NCBI GenBank assembly: GCA_037043015.1
Contig: CM073327.1
Location: 17,714,727-17,778,726 of the forward strand
Reading direction: 5' to 3'
From: Bryum argenteum
Lineage: Eukaryota; Streptophyta; Bryopsida; Bryales; Bryaceae
DNA: 64,000 bases
This document shows, piece by piece, positions 35,120-46,144 of the stretch (position 1 is the first letter of the stretch; each line of letters starts with the position of its first letter). Both the position numbers and the translations under genes were made by a program. The notes beneath the pieces are model-generated. The model did not search any database. It was not told the origin of the DNA and saw nothing but the letters and a program-made list of their open reading frames with translations.

Positions 35120-35440
35120 CATATAGTACTTTGCTTGTGAATAATAGTACTTTCCTTGTGAATAATACTTTGCTTTATTTCGAACCCCACAAACAAACGT
35201 TAGTAATAATAATATGAATAGTACTTTGCTTGTGAATAATACTTTGCTATGTTTTTTATCCCACAAACAAATATGAATAGTAGTTGAGTTATGAATAATA
35301 CTTTGCTTTATTTCTTACCCCACAAACAAATGACACCACAATAATTTGAATATTGCTTGTGAATAATTCTTTGCTTTGTTTCTTACCCCACATACAAAAG
35401 TTAGTAATAATACTATGAATAATACTATGCTTATGGATAA
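35120..35440 (+). repeat. Tandem array near the piggyBac 3' end
   Basis: About five imperfect units of ~65 bp built from CTTGTGAATAATACTTTGCT, TATTTCTTACCCCACAAACA and TTAGTAATAATA. It lies just after the transposase C-terminal finger. Confidence 0.85.
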
Positions 35441-36585
35441 TTTATTTTTTATTAGTTACATTAGAATTCTTGTAAATTGATAAATTTTGGTGATTTTGTA
35501 GGTGTTCGGCAATCCCTGGAGTCCTTTCTCCAGTTAGGAGAATTCTATTTTGTGCCCTGGAGAACGACTTCGCAAAGGGGGCTTCAATCAGTGCGCCTAC
35601 TGCACGGTACAAGTGGTGGCCAGGGACGGCAGCAAGGCGGGCCAGCTCCTCCAGCTCGGCTCTTTCCAGATCACGAAATTCCTGCCACCTCATGTGGCTC
35701 CCCAAGGTGCCAGTCAAATCCACTTTGTCGTTGCAAGCGTGGGCCTTTTTGTCAGATCATCTTTTTATAGGGAACTTATAAAGAGCTTAGGGAGCTTAGT
35801 AACGGTGGGGAGCAACGGGAAGAAAGCCCTCCCTTTATTGCAAGTGACACATGTCATAGCTATCTACATAGAATATTAGGCAAAGTATTTATGGTGGCAG
35901 TAGGCTATTCATAGCTCTGCCATATTGCCAGCAATGGGCCCGTAAGATTGAGAATGGGTTCCCATTCTTCTTTGTTGCCCGTCCATTTACTAATTTGCAT
36001 ATGTGTGTTTATGTTCTCCAAAATTGTCAATAATTGAGATTTTACTTTTTTTCAAATTTTTTTCCCCATGACTCTGATTTGTGTAAAGGAACATTTTCAC
36101 CGTTCACTTTTGAAAAATTCAAAAGTTGATGGTGGATTTGTATTAGAACCCCAATTTGTTCACTTAGAGTACTTTTTTGCCTCCTTCTAGAAAAAAAAAA
36201 AAATTGTATGAAGGTCCAAAAAGTGGAATGAGTGTCTAAAATTTTGCATGGGTGTGGCCAACTTGATTTCTAACATGGAAAAAATACTAGCAAAATGTTT
36301 AGGGTAACAATCACCAAGTCTCCCTTTGCACCAAGTAGACTATGTCTTTCGGGCAAGCCACAAAAAAATTTCTGCATCAACTTTGAACGTTATGATCTCA
36401 CAAATGGTGCAGATCCAACGGTTGAGATTTGACATGGTAATCATGGATGAAGTTAGGTTCAAGATCTTACGGTTGAATGTTCCAGAATACAATAAAAATT
36501 TATGCCATACTCCAAACTCCACAATGTGGTCAAAAATCGCAGATTTTGAGATTGGAGGTTGCAAAAACGCTTGGGCCTTTAGGGG
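35441..36585. other. 3' part of the piggyBac element
   Basis: A GC-rich segment at 35520-35760 is open on both strands (a 93-codon minus ORF 35442-35723 and a plus reading 35550-35879) without a recognisable domain; it may be a captured exon. The remaining ~800 bp are AT-rich and end in the right TIR. Confidence 0.4.
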
Positions 36586-37306
36586 TTAAATGTATACAGA
36601 AGCAGTCATGATCAATTTTGACTTGTTGGGGCCTATATTATGCAGTAGTAAAAGTGCGTGTTTAAATTGTTGACTTTACGCAGTTTTGCTCATCTAAATC
36701 CCTTCCAGACCGGAGTTTAACCGGTCGAGGACTGGATGTCCGTCGGTCAAATTTTATGTCCGCTTAAAATTTACCAGCGCCTTAAATAATTTATTCGAAA
36801 ATGGAGTTGTGGAACATGGGAAATGGAACTAATTACTGAGGTAATTACTATGTAAAATTTGTGAGTAAAAGTAATGCAAATTAATCGGTCTGGTACTTGA
36901 CTATTTCTACATGCATATGTAACTTTCTCAAATGCTCCAATAGTGCTCGTGCTAGCTTGTGCTAGTTAGGTTGTTATTAAAATGCTATCACATCCCACAT
37001 AGAGCCATTGACTGTTTCAGACTTGTAAAAATGTCTTACGGTTGGACTCGATGTGTAGGCGTAGACAACAGGTTTCGTCTGCACACGAAACTTGTGTCTC
37101 TATGCCCAGATTTCAGGAAAGATAGCGAGGCTTGTAGGAAGTAATGGAGTAGCATCTACAACGACTACAAGAAAGACAAGGCTATGAATCTGATGTCAGG
37201 CTCTCAGCAATCTAAGGAGTGTCGATGGTATCAACTTGTGAACGAGTTCATGTTTGATAGAGCCAATGTTATCTCACATGCCCATGCAAGCGCAGTGAAT
37301 CCGGAT

Positions 37307-37647
37307 CAAGTTTGTCATACCGGGCGGGCACGCCGTCCGCCCCTCCGTCCGCCTTGTCCGTCCGATTGAGTTGTGGCTCGCCCGATAGGGTCAAATGATT
37401 GTTGACTTTTAGTTTAGGTAAAAACACAACGACATGGCAAGGATTTAGGTGAAAATTAAGCCACTTGGCCGCCGCGTACGGGCCGCGTAGGACGCCACAC
37501 ACGCTTTTTACTGCAAAGTTTGTTAGCCACAAAAAATTACACACCCCCTACAATCAAGGTAGGCGGACACGCCCGTCCGTCCGGGACAACTTGTACGCCC
37601 GTTTTGCCCGCCCGACTACCCTAAACACGCCCAATATGACAACCTTG
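37307..37647. mobile_element. hAT-like MITE, 341 bp, 8-bp target duplication
   Basis: Ends are CAAGTTTGTCATA and the inverse of CAAGGTTGTCATA, fitting the hAT terminal pattern (C/T)A(A/G)NG. The 8-bp duplication ATCCGGAT flanks both sides (37299-37306 and 37648-37655); the target is itself a palindrome. It is GC-rich, with subterminal CCGTCCG/CGGACG repeats. It sits in exon 2 of the Harbinger ORF1, and removing it with one duplication copy rejoins the codons for NPD and SPKS. Confidence 0.9.
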
Positions 37648-38507
37648 ATCCGGATAGCCCGAAGAGCACTGCCACACCCGAGATGATTATTACGATGCAA
37701 CCGAGTGGTGAGAGCACATCCAAATCGCCTGAACCAAAGCGCAAAGACAACATTTTCATGAAACGGTGTATTGGTGAGATTAGAGAAACTAGTAAAAATC
37801 TCATGGAGAGCATGAAGGCTAGTGATGACATGAAGATGACTTTATTGATGAGCATGCAATAAACTATGCAGAAGTTGGTAGAAAAGCTCTAGGTGCATGG
37901 GTTGTGTCAGTCACTATCCATTGACAACGTTTCTGCAATGCAAGCCTTAGTCTTTGCCATCCAAAGACTTTTTGCAATAACATTTCTTCTTGCACACCAC
38001 TCTTTCAATGTTTTGCCCCCCGTTCCCATTGCTATTTGGAACTCCTTGGCAGCCTCTTGCTTCAAATATTCTAGATTTCCTATGCAGCTGTCATTAATTC
38101 CCGCCAAGCTATCCAAAGCATGGTTGGCAAAAGCTAGTCTCTCCTATGTGGACATGCCTTGAAATCTACCAAATGTCAATCCGTTGTGGACTTTGTTTGT
38201 TGCCTCCTGCATCCACTCCTTTCTCCAGAATTCTTCTCCAAAAATTATGCAAATGTTGTGTAGAACCAAGCACGTAGAAACCAAGTCATGCACATTCTTC
38301 AAATGCACGTCGATCCTCGTCAACAAAATCCTCCATCTTCCTTTAAGCATTCAAAATGATTGCTCTACGTACATACGCGTCGAGCTTTGCACGTAGTTCC
38401 AGTGGTATTCCACTTGCGACAGTTCGTCTCTGTGGTCCTTGAAGGGAGCCAACATCCATGGACGCCACGGATATGCAGCATCACCAACGAGAGTATACGG
38501 CGGAAGA

Positions 38508-38560
38508 AATTTCAAAGCATGCATCAGATTTGTGACGAATCTGATGCATGCTTTGAAATT
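38508..38560. repeat. Perfect 23-bp palindrome at the Harbinger deletion point
   Basis: Arms 38508-38530 and 38538-38560 are exact inverse copies, with a 7-nt loop TGTGACG. It lies where the catalytic middle of the transposase has been lost. Confidence 0.97.
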
Positions 38561-38619
38561 CTTGTGCGAATTTCTCCATAACGGTAGTAGAAGGCCACCT
38601 AAGAAATTTCTTAAGCATA

Positions 38620-40915
38620 CCGTACTTTAGGGGCACCTTTGCCGCTATCTTGCCGAATAATTATTAAAAGTAGAAAAATAGTGTTCGCCGGAGAAAAAAA
38701 AAAATCTAAAAAATTTGGCATTTGGAATAGCTTATTAATGCAAATTTCGGCATTCATCCTTTTTTCTAACAATAAACAAGGATGTTTCTTCACAATTTCA
38801 TCTGCATTTGGCGGCTTGTGTATCCCTAATCTTGCCCTCATCTTGCCCGAATCTCTCTTAGTGCTCGTTGACATTGTTTTATTCTATTGAAAAATTTGTT
38901 AGTTGTTCCCGTATCCGCTGTTGTACATATTTTGAGAGCAAAAATGGCAAGACAAAAAACTCTAAATAGTATGTTTAGCATCCTCAACAAAGATGAGATG
39001 GAAATACGTGTGCACCGGGATTTTGCAACTCTTGGTGAGAAGTTGGAAGTAGAGCATGCCATGCGCAAAGAAGTGGTAGAGCGGCCAGTTAGAAGGCCAA
39101 AGAAAGAAATGGGGGTTGTGTTGTTAACATCAAAAGTGGAACGAGATGAACACGCGTCAAAGAAGGCAAAGATTAGAGGTTCCTACACTAATTGGTTCTT
39201 GTCTGCTCTATGGAAGCCTATCTATGCGACTGTGAAGCTTAATAAAAACCTTACAGCTGCCTTGAATTATTTACGTATAAAGCACAAGGTACCAGGAGAG
39301 AATTATAGTGTTTACGACAAGCTTTCCAGAGGCTCTCTCTACGAGTGTTTTTCTCCTACAGGCATGTTAAAAGAAGGATACAAGCAACACATCTTGAAAG
39401 AATCTTCTTTTTTTACCGGAAGCAAGCAACATGGTCACTTGCTCTCAGAATTTCTGGATCTAGAAGAGGAGATTATCAAGATGCTCGAGGGACATCAAGA
39501 TGTCGGTCAACCTCTTTGCGCAGCTATTGTACGAGGTTTGATTCGAAGTTTCATTCGAAAGAGAGAACCTAGTTTACTTGAAAACAAAAGTTCAAGCGGA
39601 TTTATGGTTTCACTAACATGGTCCCGCGAATTTGTTCGAAGCAAGTTGGATTGGTCTTATAGGGCAGCTACAGGAGCTGCTCGGAAATTACCAAGCAATT
39701 GGGAAGAACAAGGATTTTGAATGGCTCAGCGAGCGGCATTTCTTGTGAAGGCATATTCCATCCCTGCAGAAACGCTTGTCAATACAGACCAGACTGACAT
39801 TCAATTTGTTCCTACAAGTAGAGCTCAAACTTGGGCGAAAAGAGGGTCAAAGCATGTACTTGTACATGGAATGGAGGATAAGAGGCAAGTTGCAGTTTCC
39901 GTTTTTTCATTAGCGAACGGGACCCTCTTACCGTTTCAAGTCGTAGTTACTGACGTGACAGACAAAAGTCTTCCTCCTCGAAATACAGGACGGTTGCAAT
40001 GCGAAAGAGCTGGATGACAACTTACTTGTACTAAAAATCATTGGTCTAACTTAACGACTTGTTAAGAGTTTGTGGAAACAATTCTACAACTTTACCAAAA
40101 ACAAGTTGTGGAGCGATTGAACATGCACAAGGATTCAAAACTTATATGGTTATTGGCCTGCTGGAGTGTGCACAAGTCAAAAGAATTTGTTGCATGGATC
40201 AATGAGAGACATCCCACAATACTTCTAATATTTGTTCCTCCAAATTGTACATCTATTTACCAACCTGCAGATGTCATTCTTCAACGACCTTTCAAACATG
40301 GTTTTAGAATTGAATTTGATACTTACACTACAGCTATGATTGACAATCAACTTGATGAGAAAGAGGCAAAAGATGCGAAGCTTGATTTTCGCATGTCAAC
40401 CTTAAAACCTTTACTGTGCTCATGGTTGTTTGAGGCATTGCAACATGTCAACAAACCAACAATGATCAAACGCGGTTGGGCACAATGCGGACTTGAACAA
40501 GTATTCGACCCAACATTTCAATCTCTTGCAATAGAAAAACACATGAAGACACCACTTTTCAAAGAGACGCCATTTGAAATAGAACGAGTTGAATCAAGCA
40601 AAATAGAAGAGGAGACTGACCCTAACGACAGTATTGAGGCCATTATGGAAGATGGTTTAGTACAAGTTGCTGAAATCATCACAACAAACAAAAAAATCGA
40701 CCATTTTAACATTGAAATCTCTTACTCAAAAAAGGTAAGTTCCTGCCACAATTTGAACACATGAAGTAGGCACAAATTGTGTTGAATTTGGAGATACTTC
40801 GTCATTCATCTAATTTAGTTTCATGGCTTTCCAGCAAGCTGATAGCATAATTAAATAAAATATCCAGCATAATTGTTAGTAATTATTTTGTGCCGAAGGT
40901 GCCCCTAAAGTACGG
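38620..40915 (+). mobile_element. pogo-like (Tc1/mariner superfamily) element, 2,296 bp
   Basis: TIRs start CCGTACTTTAGGGGCACCTT at both ends (20 of 20 identical). TA flanks at 38618-38619 and 40916-40917. The element splits the minus-strand Harbinger transposase. One DDE_1-type gene lies on the plus strand. Confidence 0.94.
38944..40764 (+). pseudogene. pogo/DDE_1-type transposase with stops and a lost catalytic Asp
   Basis: All segments share one frame. The N-terminal half is Lys/Arg-rich with helix-turn-helix-like repeats (LSRGSLYECFSPTGMLKEGY; RGLIRSFIRKREPSLL). The DDE core shows NTDQTDIQFVPT (first Asp), then GMEDKRQVAVSVFSLANGT, then LLACWSVHKSKEF, where family members have LLDCWSVH (second Asp, here Ala), then FVPPNCTSIYQPADV (third Asp position). 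Stops: TGA at 39718 (one step from CGA), TGA at 40015 (from TGG) and a TAA at about 40054 (from CAA). The C-terminus ends in an acidic tail. Inactive. I chose the Met at 38944 over 38887 because the earlier part looks like terminal repeat sequence. Confidence 0.9.
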
Positions 40916-41454
40916 TAATTGACTTCATGGCACCGCAAATTTGGAAGACTGCTTCTTGACTTGTGGAGAGGCCAATCTTATGCAAATCTGCAATGCTCTG
41001 CATGGAATTACCTGTGGCGAATCTCAATATCGACACAACAACCTTGACTTGAACTGGAATTGTTGACCGCATTCTCGTATCCTACCTCTGTAATACGGGT
41101 GCAAGAGTACTACACAAATACTCAAAAGCAGAGACATTCATATGCATACGTTTTTTGAACTCCCTCGCATTAAATGACTCTAGCAGATTTTGATAAAAGA
41201 AACCGGATTGGTGCAAACCTCTATCGTGAGCCCACAATCGTCTTGGCCGCCTCCCGTGATGTCGCTTGAATCCTTGCAGTGCCAAGGTCATGCAACAGAG
41301 CTGCTGCCAGTGCCATACCACAATTGCCCTTTCATTACTTGATATGGTCTTTAAAGTAGTGTACAATGTGAGTTGAAATAAAAGACAAATGAAGAAATTT
41401 TGGACTTTGAAGTCCATGTAGAGAGGCCGGTCGGACTGTCAAGCTCCGTCACCG

Positions 41455-41515
41455 ACTGACGCTCGAAGCTCGAAGTTGGCTCGAAGCTCGAAGTTGGCTC
41501 AAAGCTCGAAGCTCT
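41455..41515. repeat. Short tandem array, CTCGAAG unit
   Basis: GCTCGAAGCTCGAAGTTG recurs with minor change about three times. It lies just upstream of the Harbinger transposase start on the minus strand and may be part of its leader or a binding array. Confidence 0.8.
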
Positions 41516-41517
41516 GG

Positions 41518-42125
41518 CAGGGCTCTGAAGCCCTAAAACTGCCGCTCCGTGGGAGTGTGGTACCTCGCTCCGGCAGTTGCTAACCTGGCCGAGCATTCCT
41601 AGCCCTAAACTTAGCTACTATAGGTCAGCGAGCTGCCGATAGTCTGACAAGGCTCTTAGGCTGGTTAAGGTTAACAATTGGGCTGTTGGGACCCTCTTTT
41701 TCCCCTCCCCCCCTCGAAAGTCCAGGGAGTTTGTCTTCTCTGTACTCCCATAATCCTCCGTTTGGACCTTTGATAATGTCATACATTTCTTTTTTTTTAA
41801 AAAAAAACTACTTCTTCACTTTTATTCAAATTTTTTTATACTCATTTAATCTTTGAGGTATTTTGATTTTAGTTTTATATTCGTGTAGGTCTTAGGGAAT
41901 TTGTATCAATTAGAGGTTTTGGTTTAAACCTTAAACTACTTGTTATCATTGTGTTTGATTTAAAGAGAAGATGGAGCCTTCTTTTTAAACTCAAGTTGTG
42001 ATAATTTGGATGTTTCTCTCTATGCACATGACCTCTTTTATTAGTAGAACTTCTAAAACACGTCATGTATTAGAAGTATGCAGTTCTTCTTCTTTAACTC
42101 TCCATCTTCTTCCTCTTTCAGTTTG
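41518..42125. other. Between the two Harbinger relics; no gene seen
   Basis: 41518-41720 is GC-richer and includes a C-run (41700-41715). 41780-42000 is AT-rich. It probably contains the outer end of one or both Harbinger elements, but I could not fix any terminus. Confidence 0.35.
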
Positions 42126-42126
42126 G

Positions 42127-43285
42127 CTCAATAGAAGAGAAAGGTCAAAAGTCATTAGGAATTTTTGGGTTGAGCCAAGGCAATCCACACATTGGAATTA
42201 TGTAGAATAAGTAGTTTGAAGATCAAGTGACAATATGCATCATCAGAAACTCAAGCATTTTTATAGAATGAGTTTTTCCGCTTTCAACAACTTGTTGGGA
42301 ATGTTGACTCCTTTTTTTAAGAGTAATTGTGTGCACCAAGTTAGGCCGCAATTAGATATCATGAAGATAGTTGCTTGTGTCCTTTATAGAATAGCTCATG
42401 GGTTTAGTCCAATGCATATGGCAAACCCTTTTAAGGTAGGAGCATCAAACGTAAGGGAGTATGTGGACATAGTTTGTGAGGTTCTCTCTAATGAGACCAA
42501 ATAGTTTTCCCACTGCATTTCTATTCCTACAAGAGAGCGTTTGCAAACCATTATTCATGATTTTGAGACTCTTACCGGGATTTCCAACATGTGCGGGGCG
42601 ATTGATGGTAAACACATTCCTTGGAGGAGCGGCCCAGTCAAGCTGTCACACCGGCGTCTGAAGACTTTTACAACAGGAAGAAGTTCCACTCCGTCATTTT
42701 GCAAGCGGTATGTGACTCCAAACGTATGTTTTCGAATGTTTGTGCTACTCAACCGGCTGGTATGCATGATGGTGGTCAATTGAAAGTATGTAGTTTTTAC
42801 AAAGATTTGAGGGAGCGTCAAATCTTGCAAACTCCTATTTTGGATGTTGGTGGTGTGAATTGCACACCTTTCCTAGTCATCGGTTCTGCTTATCTCATTA
42901 AAACCTTCTTATAAACAATTATAAGGTTCCTAATGATGTAAACAGTAAGAAATTTGATTTCTTAATGAATTCTGGAAGAGTTATAATAGAAACCGCTTTT
43001 GGGAGTTTGAAAAATAGGTGAAGAATCATGAAGCATTTTAATTCTAGATTAGATAAAGCAGCTAGAATTATAGTGGCTTGTTGTTGGCTGCACAACTACA
43101 CTGAGATGTGGTACGAGGTAGAGCCCTTTGTAGCTAGGGGTGTGGATAGAGTAGATTCCCTTTGTTGGATTTGGAAACGTCCGTCTCCCGGTCCGTAAAG
43201 AAGGTGAGCGGGCAAAGAGACGTGGAGAAGCATTGAGAAATGCACTTTTTACTCAATGGGTTTCCAATAACCCAAATGAATGATG
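42127..43285 (+). pseudogene. Second PIF/Harbinger transposase, frameshifted
   Basis: A different family from the one at 37907-41417. The N-terminus reads FWVEPRQSTHWNYVE, then FYRMSFSAFNNLLGML. The catalytic core begins GAIDGKHIPW (first Asp) and continues, after a one-base loss near 42640, with DFYNRKKFHSVILQAVCDSK and GMHDGG (second acidic region). After another loss near 42910 it reads FGSLKNR, then WRI-like KHFNSRLDKAARIIVACC and LHNYTEM. Stops include TAG at 42502 and TGA near 43020 where Trp is expected. Inactive. Confidence 0.85.
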
Positions 43286-43493
43286 TAATCTAGGTTATGT
43301 ATTATTTTATAATTATATAATTTTTGTAAGGTATTTATTTTAAGATTTAAAAATATATTTCTTTTTTTTAATCAAAATTTTCTCTATTACTCAAAGTTCT
43401 AGTCACTCAAGCCACTTTCATGTTCGTGCGGAAGGGTGTTGATTTTAGTGTTAATTTTTGTTTACTATTGTAGCTTGCACGTGATTGGTTGAG

Positions 43494-44092
43494 AGTTAAC
43501 GGAATATTCGTAGTATACTTGTTAGGCTATTATTTGTCTAGTCTATACCCGGCATGTATAGACCCGACAGGCGATACCCGGTAGGGTTAGCAGGTCGGAT
43601 CTCTAGTTGTTGTTTTTAGAGTCTTAGACTCATTTTGGACACCCGACCTTTCTAGCCGACCTGGCAGACTGGTCGGCTGACCTGTTGTTCTCAGCTGGAT
43701 TTGACAGTTAGTCGGACCCAGCCGACTATATGAACTACTCCTCACTATGTGATGAGTGTTACTAGTTTATACACATTGTTGCTAGTATCCTCATCTTCCT
43801 ATCTCGTCTTTCTCTGCTGTTCACTTTGTATGCTTGTGTGTTTAGCAGACCCGACCTTAACCTGTAGGATTTTGACTGTTGTGAGAACTGCGTTATTCTC
43901 TACTCTCGTCTGTTTGGAAGATCCGACCTTAGTGCCTACAGATACACTAAGTCGTCTCACATACGGTAGAGCGAACGCCGATCTCTTGCTGTTTAGACTG
44001 CTTTTGATATTCCGATTAAGCTTAGCATGTCCGGTAGCTCGAGATCAGACTAGACTCGTTTAAGGTTGTTTACAGCAAAAACCCCCTTAACA
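43494..44092 (+). repeat. 5' LTR of the GAG-only element (599 bp)
   Basis: The first base is A where the 3' copy has T, so the terminal TG is mutated here. The end is CCCCCTTAACA. It is otherwise almost identical to 53309-53907. Confidence 0.96.
43727..43735 (+). promoter_or_regulatory. Candidate TATA box in the 5' LTR
   Basis: TATATGAAC, preceded by the GC-rich inverted pair GTCGGCTG...CAGCCGAC at ~43672-43726. The position in the LTR suits a retroelement promoter, with the start of transcription expected about 30 bp downstream. The 3' LTR has the same sequence. Confidence 0.5.
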
Positions 44093-44603
44093 TTTGACGA
44101 CCTATGCTTGAGTTCGATTCCATTGTTTCCAGATCGCGCAGATCTGAAGTAGAGCAGGTAGATCTCCCTCAACATTGGGCTACCGTGCGATTGTCTGGTC
44201 CAGCATTTTGGATCTGTAAATGAGTAGAAACTGTGTAGAGCATGCCGATACAGATGTCGACCTTGCACACATCTGGTCTGAAAGTGTCTGCTATAGAGGT
44301 TTAGGAGTATGCAACCTACTGGTCGGTTGGCACAAAAGTTGTTGGTATCAAGGTTTCAGTAAAAATCTGTCTCCTACACTCAACAGCATCTGACCCAGTC
44401 AGGTAGAGTACGGCAACATAGCTTAAACGCGCCTCGGAGATCATAGTCGCTACGTGTCTATCCAGCAAAAGTAGAGTCGTCTAAGAGTGCTAAGAAATCT
44501 GTAGAGCGGTGTGTGGAAGAAGCTCACGGTGCCAAAAGAACAACTAAGTGAACTCACACAATACACCAGCCAAGCAGACTGCAACCCCAGACTCTACCTG
44601 CCA

Positions 44604-44661
44604 GATCCAGATTCAGATTCAGATCTAAATCTGGATCGAGATCCGAAAAAACCGGATCTCG
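44604..44661 (+). other. Two adjacent hairpins just upstream of gag (candidate packaging signal)
   Basis: GATCCAGATT (44604-44613) pairs with AATCTGGATC (44628-44637). CGAGATCCG (44637-44645) pairs with CGGATCTCG (44653-44661). Both stems are perfect and stand 25-80 nt before the gag ATG at 44686, where retroelement RNAs commonly carry dimerisation and packaging stems. The role is inferred from position. Confidence 0.6.
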
Positions 44662-45884
44662 ATCTGAAAGTGACACGTCACCATTATGACGGGTCCACGA
44701 ACGCGTGCTGCCGGCTCTCCTGAACCAGCCGACTTACAACCCGACCAGCTGGAAAATTCCAGACTGTATCGGGAATGGCGCAGGTTGCAGTCCCGGATAA
44801 ATCCAACTCTAGACACCCGACAGTCGACCCCAAGGGCCGACCCCCTCCCGACATATAGCTTCAGAAGACAAGTCTCAGCATCCACGTCGGATGAAGCGTC
44901 CCTGCACCACCTGATCGAATACACCCAGGGCATGACGGACGTCCCGGAAGGTACAGTCTTTCACGAAACGTCTTTCCCAATGAATCGTGGCGGGTATACC
45001 GACCCGACCCGACCGGTGGTCGATTTGCCACTAACATCGTCAACAGCGGATCGGTACACCCGACCGAGTGTGGCGACACATCCGATTTCGAACCCATCAA
45101 TGCCCCGAAAAAACCGGGACGACCAACCACCACTTCCTGACCGACTGTCTAGTGCCAACCAACCGCTTGTCAGGTACAATCCTGACCCTTCCATCATTAT
45201 GCAAGAGCGTCAGCACGAAATTGATTTACTACGAAGTAGTCGGGCCGAACTTGACCTCCGTCTGGCCACTCTGATGTCTAACCCGGGCCAGGCAGAGCAA
45301 CCGCCCCTACCAGGTCGGACCTCCCAGTTGGCATCATATTACCAGGAACCTAGTTCTCCTGGCCCAATAATGAGCCGACCGGGTACACCCCTAGAAGAAA
45401 GTCCTTCCCCGACTGCTAGACAGGAGTTCGACTCCCATACGATCCATCAGATCCAGACTATTTATAATCAAGGAGTCGACCCGCTAGCAGTCAGACCCGC
45501 CCTACCTAACATTCGCACGCACCCACCGGACGTATTAACATTAGATCCGCCCGTCAACCTTCCACCCGACCATAGAATGTCGACCCCACAAGCTTTCACC
45601 CAATACAGTCATCAGGCACAGCCGGTACAACGGGTCTTAGTTACCCAGCCGACCGCCACACCTGTATCATCCTCGACTTTTTCCTGGCCATTCTCAGCCA
45701 GCACTTATGGTCGACCACTCACTACAAGAAAATGGGTGTAAAACCTACTAAAGATTGACACTGAAATGTCCAAATCAACAAAAAGGCCTTCGCACCTTGG
45801 ATTTCTGTCAATTTACACGGAGTTTTGTCAATTCTCACTCGTTCAAATTTTTTTGTCAAACTTTTGTCAATTTTTTTGGAATTT

Positions 45885-45960
45885 TTTTGGAATCTTAGGG
45901 AATATTCTTGGAATAGTTTGGAATCTTTCGGAATCTTACGGAATCTTTGGGAATCTTTTC
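45885..45960 (+). repeat. Minisatellite of GGAATCTT units in the CACTA element
   Basis: GGAATCTTAGGGAAT, GGAATAGTTTGGAATCTTTC, GGAATCTTACGGAATCTTTG and GGAATCTTTT follow each other, about seven imperfect 10-12-bp units. Confidence 0.85.
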
Positions 45961-46009
45961 ATTACTTTTCAGACATTGATAAAAATGCAAATTGAAAAAC
46001 AAAGATGCT

Positions 46010-46108
46010 TTGGGGCATCATTATTTCTTCAAAAAGAAACAATTGAAAAATTTTAAAATATTTTCTAGATATAGAAAAATCCCTGCATGCAATATTGAAA
46101 AAAAAAAT

Positions 46109-46144
<36 letters not shown>

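Larger units (their letters stand above)
30891..36585 (+). mobile_element. piggyBac element, 5,695 bp, TTAA target site
   Basis: TTAA flanks both ends (30887-30890 and 36586-36589). Perfect 14-bp TIRs CCCCTAAAGGCCCA lie at each end, with the CCC start typical of piggyBac. The interior encodes a piggyBac transposase (DDE_Tnp_1_7 family). It lies in the intron of a Harbinger ORF1 in the same orientation, so it could have been tolerated. No inner inverted repeats are obvious. The tandem array at 35120-35440 and the ~190-bp spans next to each end may serve as subterminal sequence. Confidence 0.95.
29643..37892 (+). pseudogene. PIF/Harbinger ORF1 (Myb/SANT-like DNA-binding protein), disrupted
   Basis: ORF1 proteins partner the Harbinger transposase, bind DNA and help import. 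Exon 1 runs to 29901 (QWKDHWMIQLISKREEMHDK, the trihelix/Myb-like start). A donor GTATTT lies at 29902, an acceptor ends at 37058, and exon 2 (37059 on) continues the same domain: LCPDFRKDSEACRK, WSSIYNDYKKDKA, then KECRWYQL. The codon split across the junction gives Gly. The ~7.2-kb intron holds the piggyBac element. Exon 2 is interrupted by a 341-bp hAT-like MITE whose removal rejoins the coding sequence. Stops: TAG and TGA in exon 1, TAA at 37142, TAA at 37860. The C-terminus is helical (ETSKNLMESMKASDD). Not functional. Confidence 0.85.
37907..41417 (-). pseudogene. PIF/Harbinger transposase, internally deleted and split by a pogo-like element
   Basis: Read on the minus strand. The N-terminal block 41417-40918 contains MHMNVSAFEYLCSTLAPVLQ and ends in GLSTSQ...AVFQICGA. 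The gene resumes at 38617 with KFLRWPSTTVMEKFAQEFQS, then GDAAYPWRPWMLAPF (second catalytic Asp), MLKGRWRILLTRID and CLVLHNI. The middle, which should hold the GxIDGxH motif and the YxxRK block, is missing; a 23-bp palindrome sits at that point. TGA and TAG stops add to the damage. The gene ends at 37907, tail to tail with ORF1. Inactive. Confidence 0.88.

Noticed and set aside
30058-36979. 18-bp direct repeat CTAGTTAGG(C/T)TGTTATTA as flanks of an element
   Set aside because: The piggyBac ends are independently fixed inside this span, and no terminal structure accompanies the repeat.
29089-41644. GACTACCGGTAG/CTGCCGATAGTC as Harbinger TIRs
   Set aside because: Only 10 of 12 match and the adjacent trinucleotides (CTA, TGA) differ, so no target duplication supports them.
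44686-45741. Gag ending at the TAA at 45741
   Set aside because: That stop lies inside the CACTA insert; without it the frame continues to the zinc knuckle.
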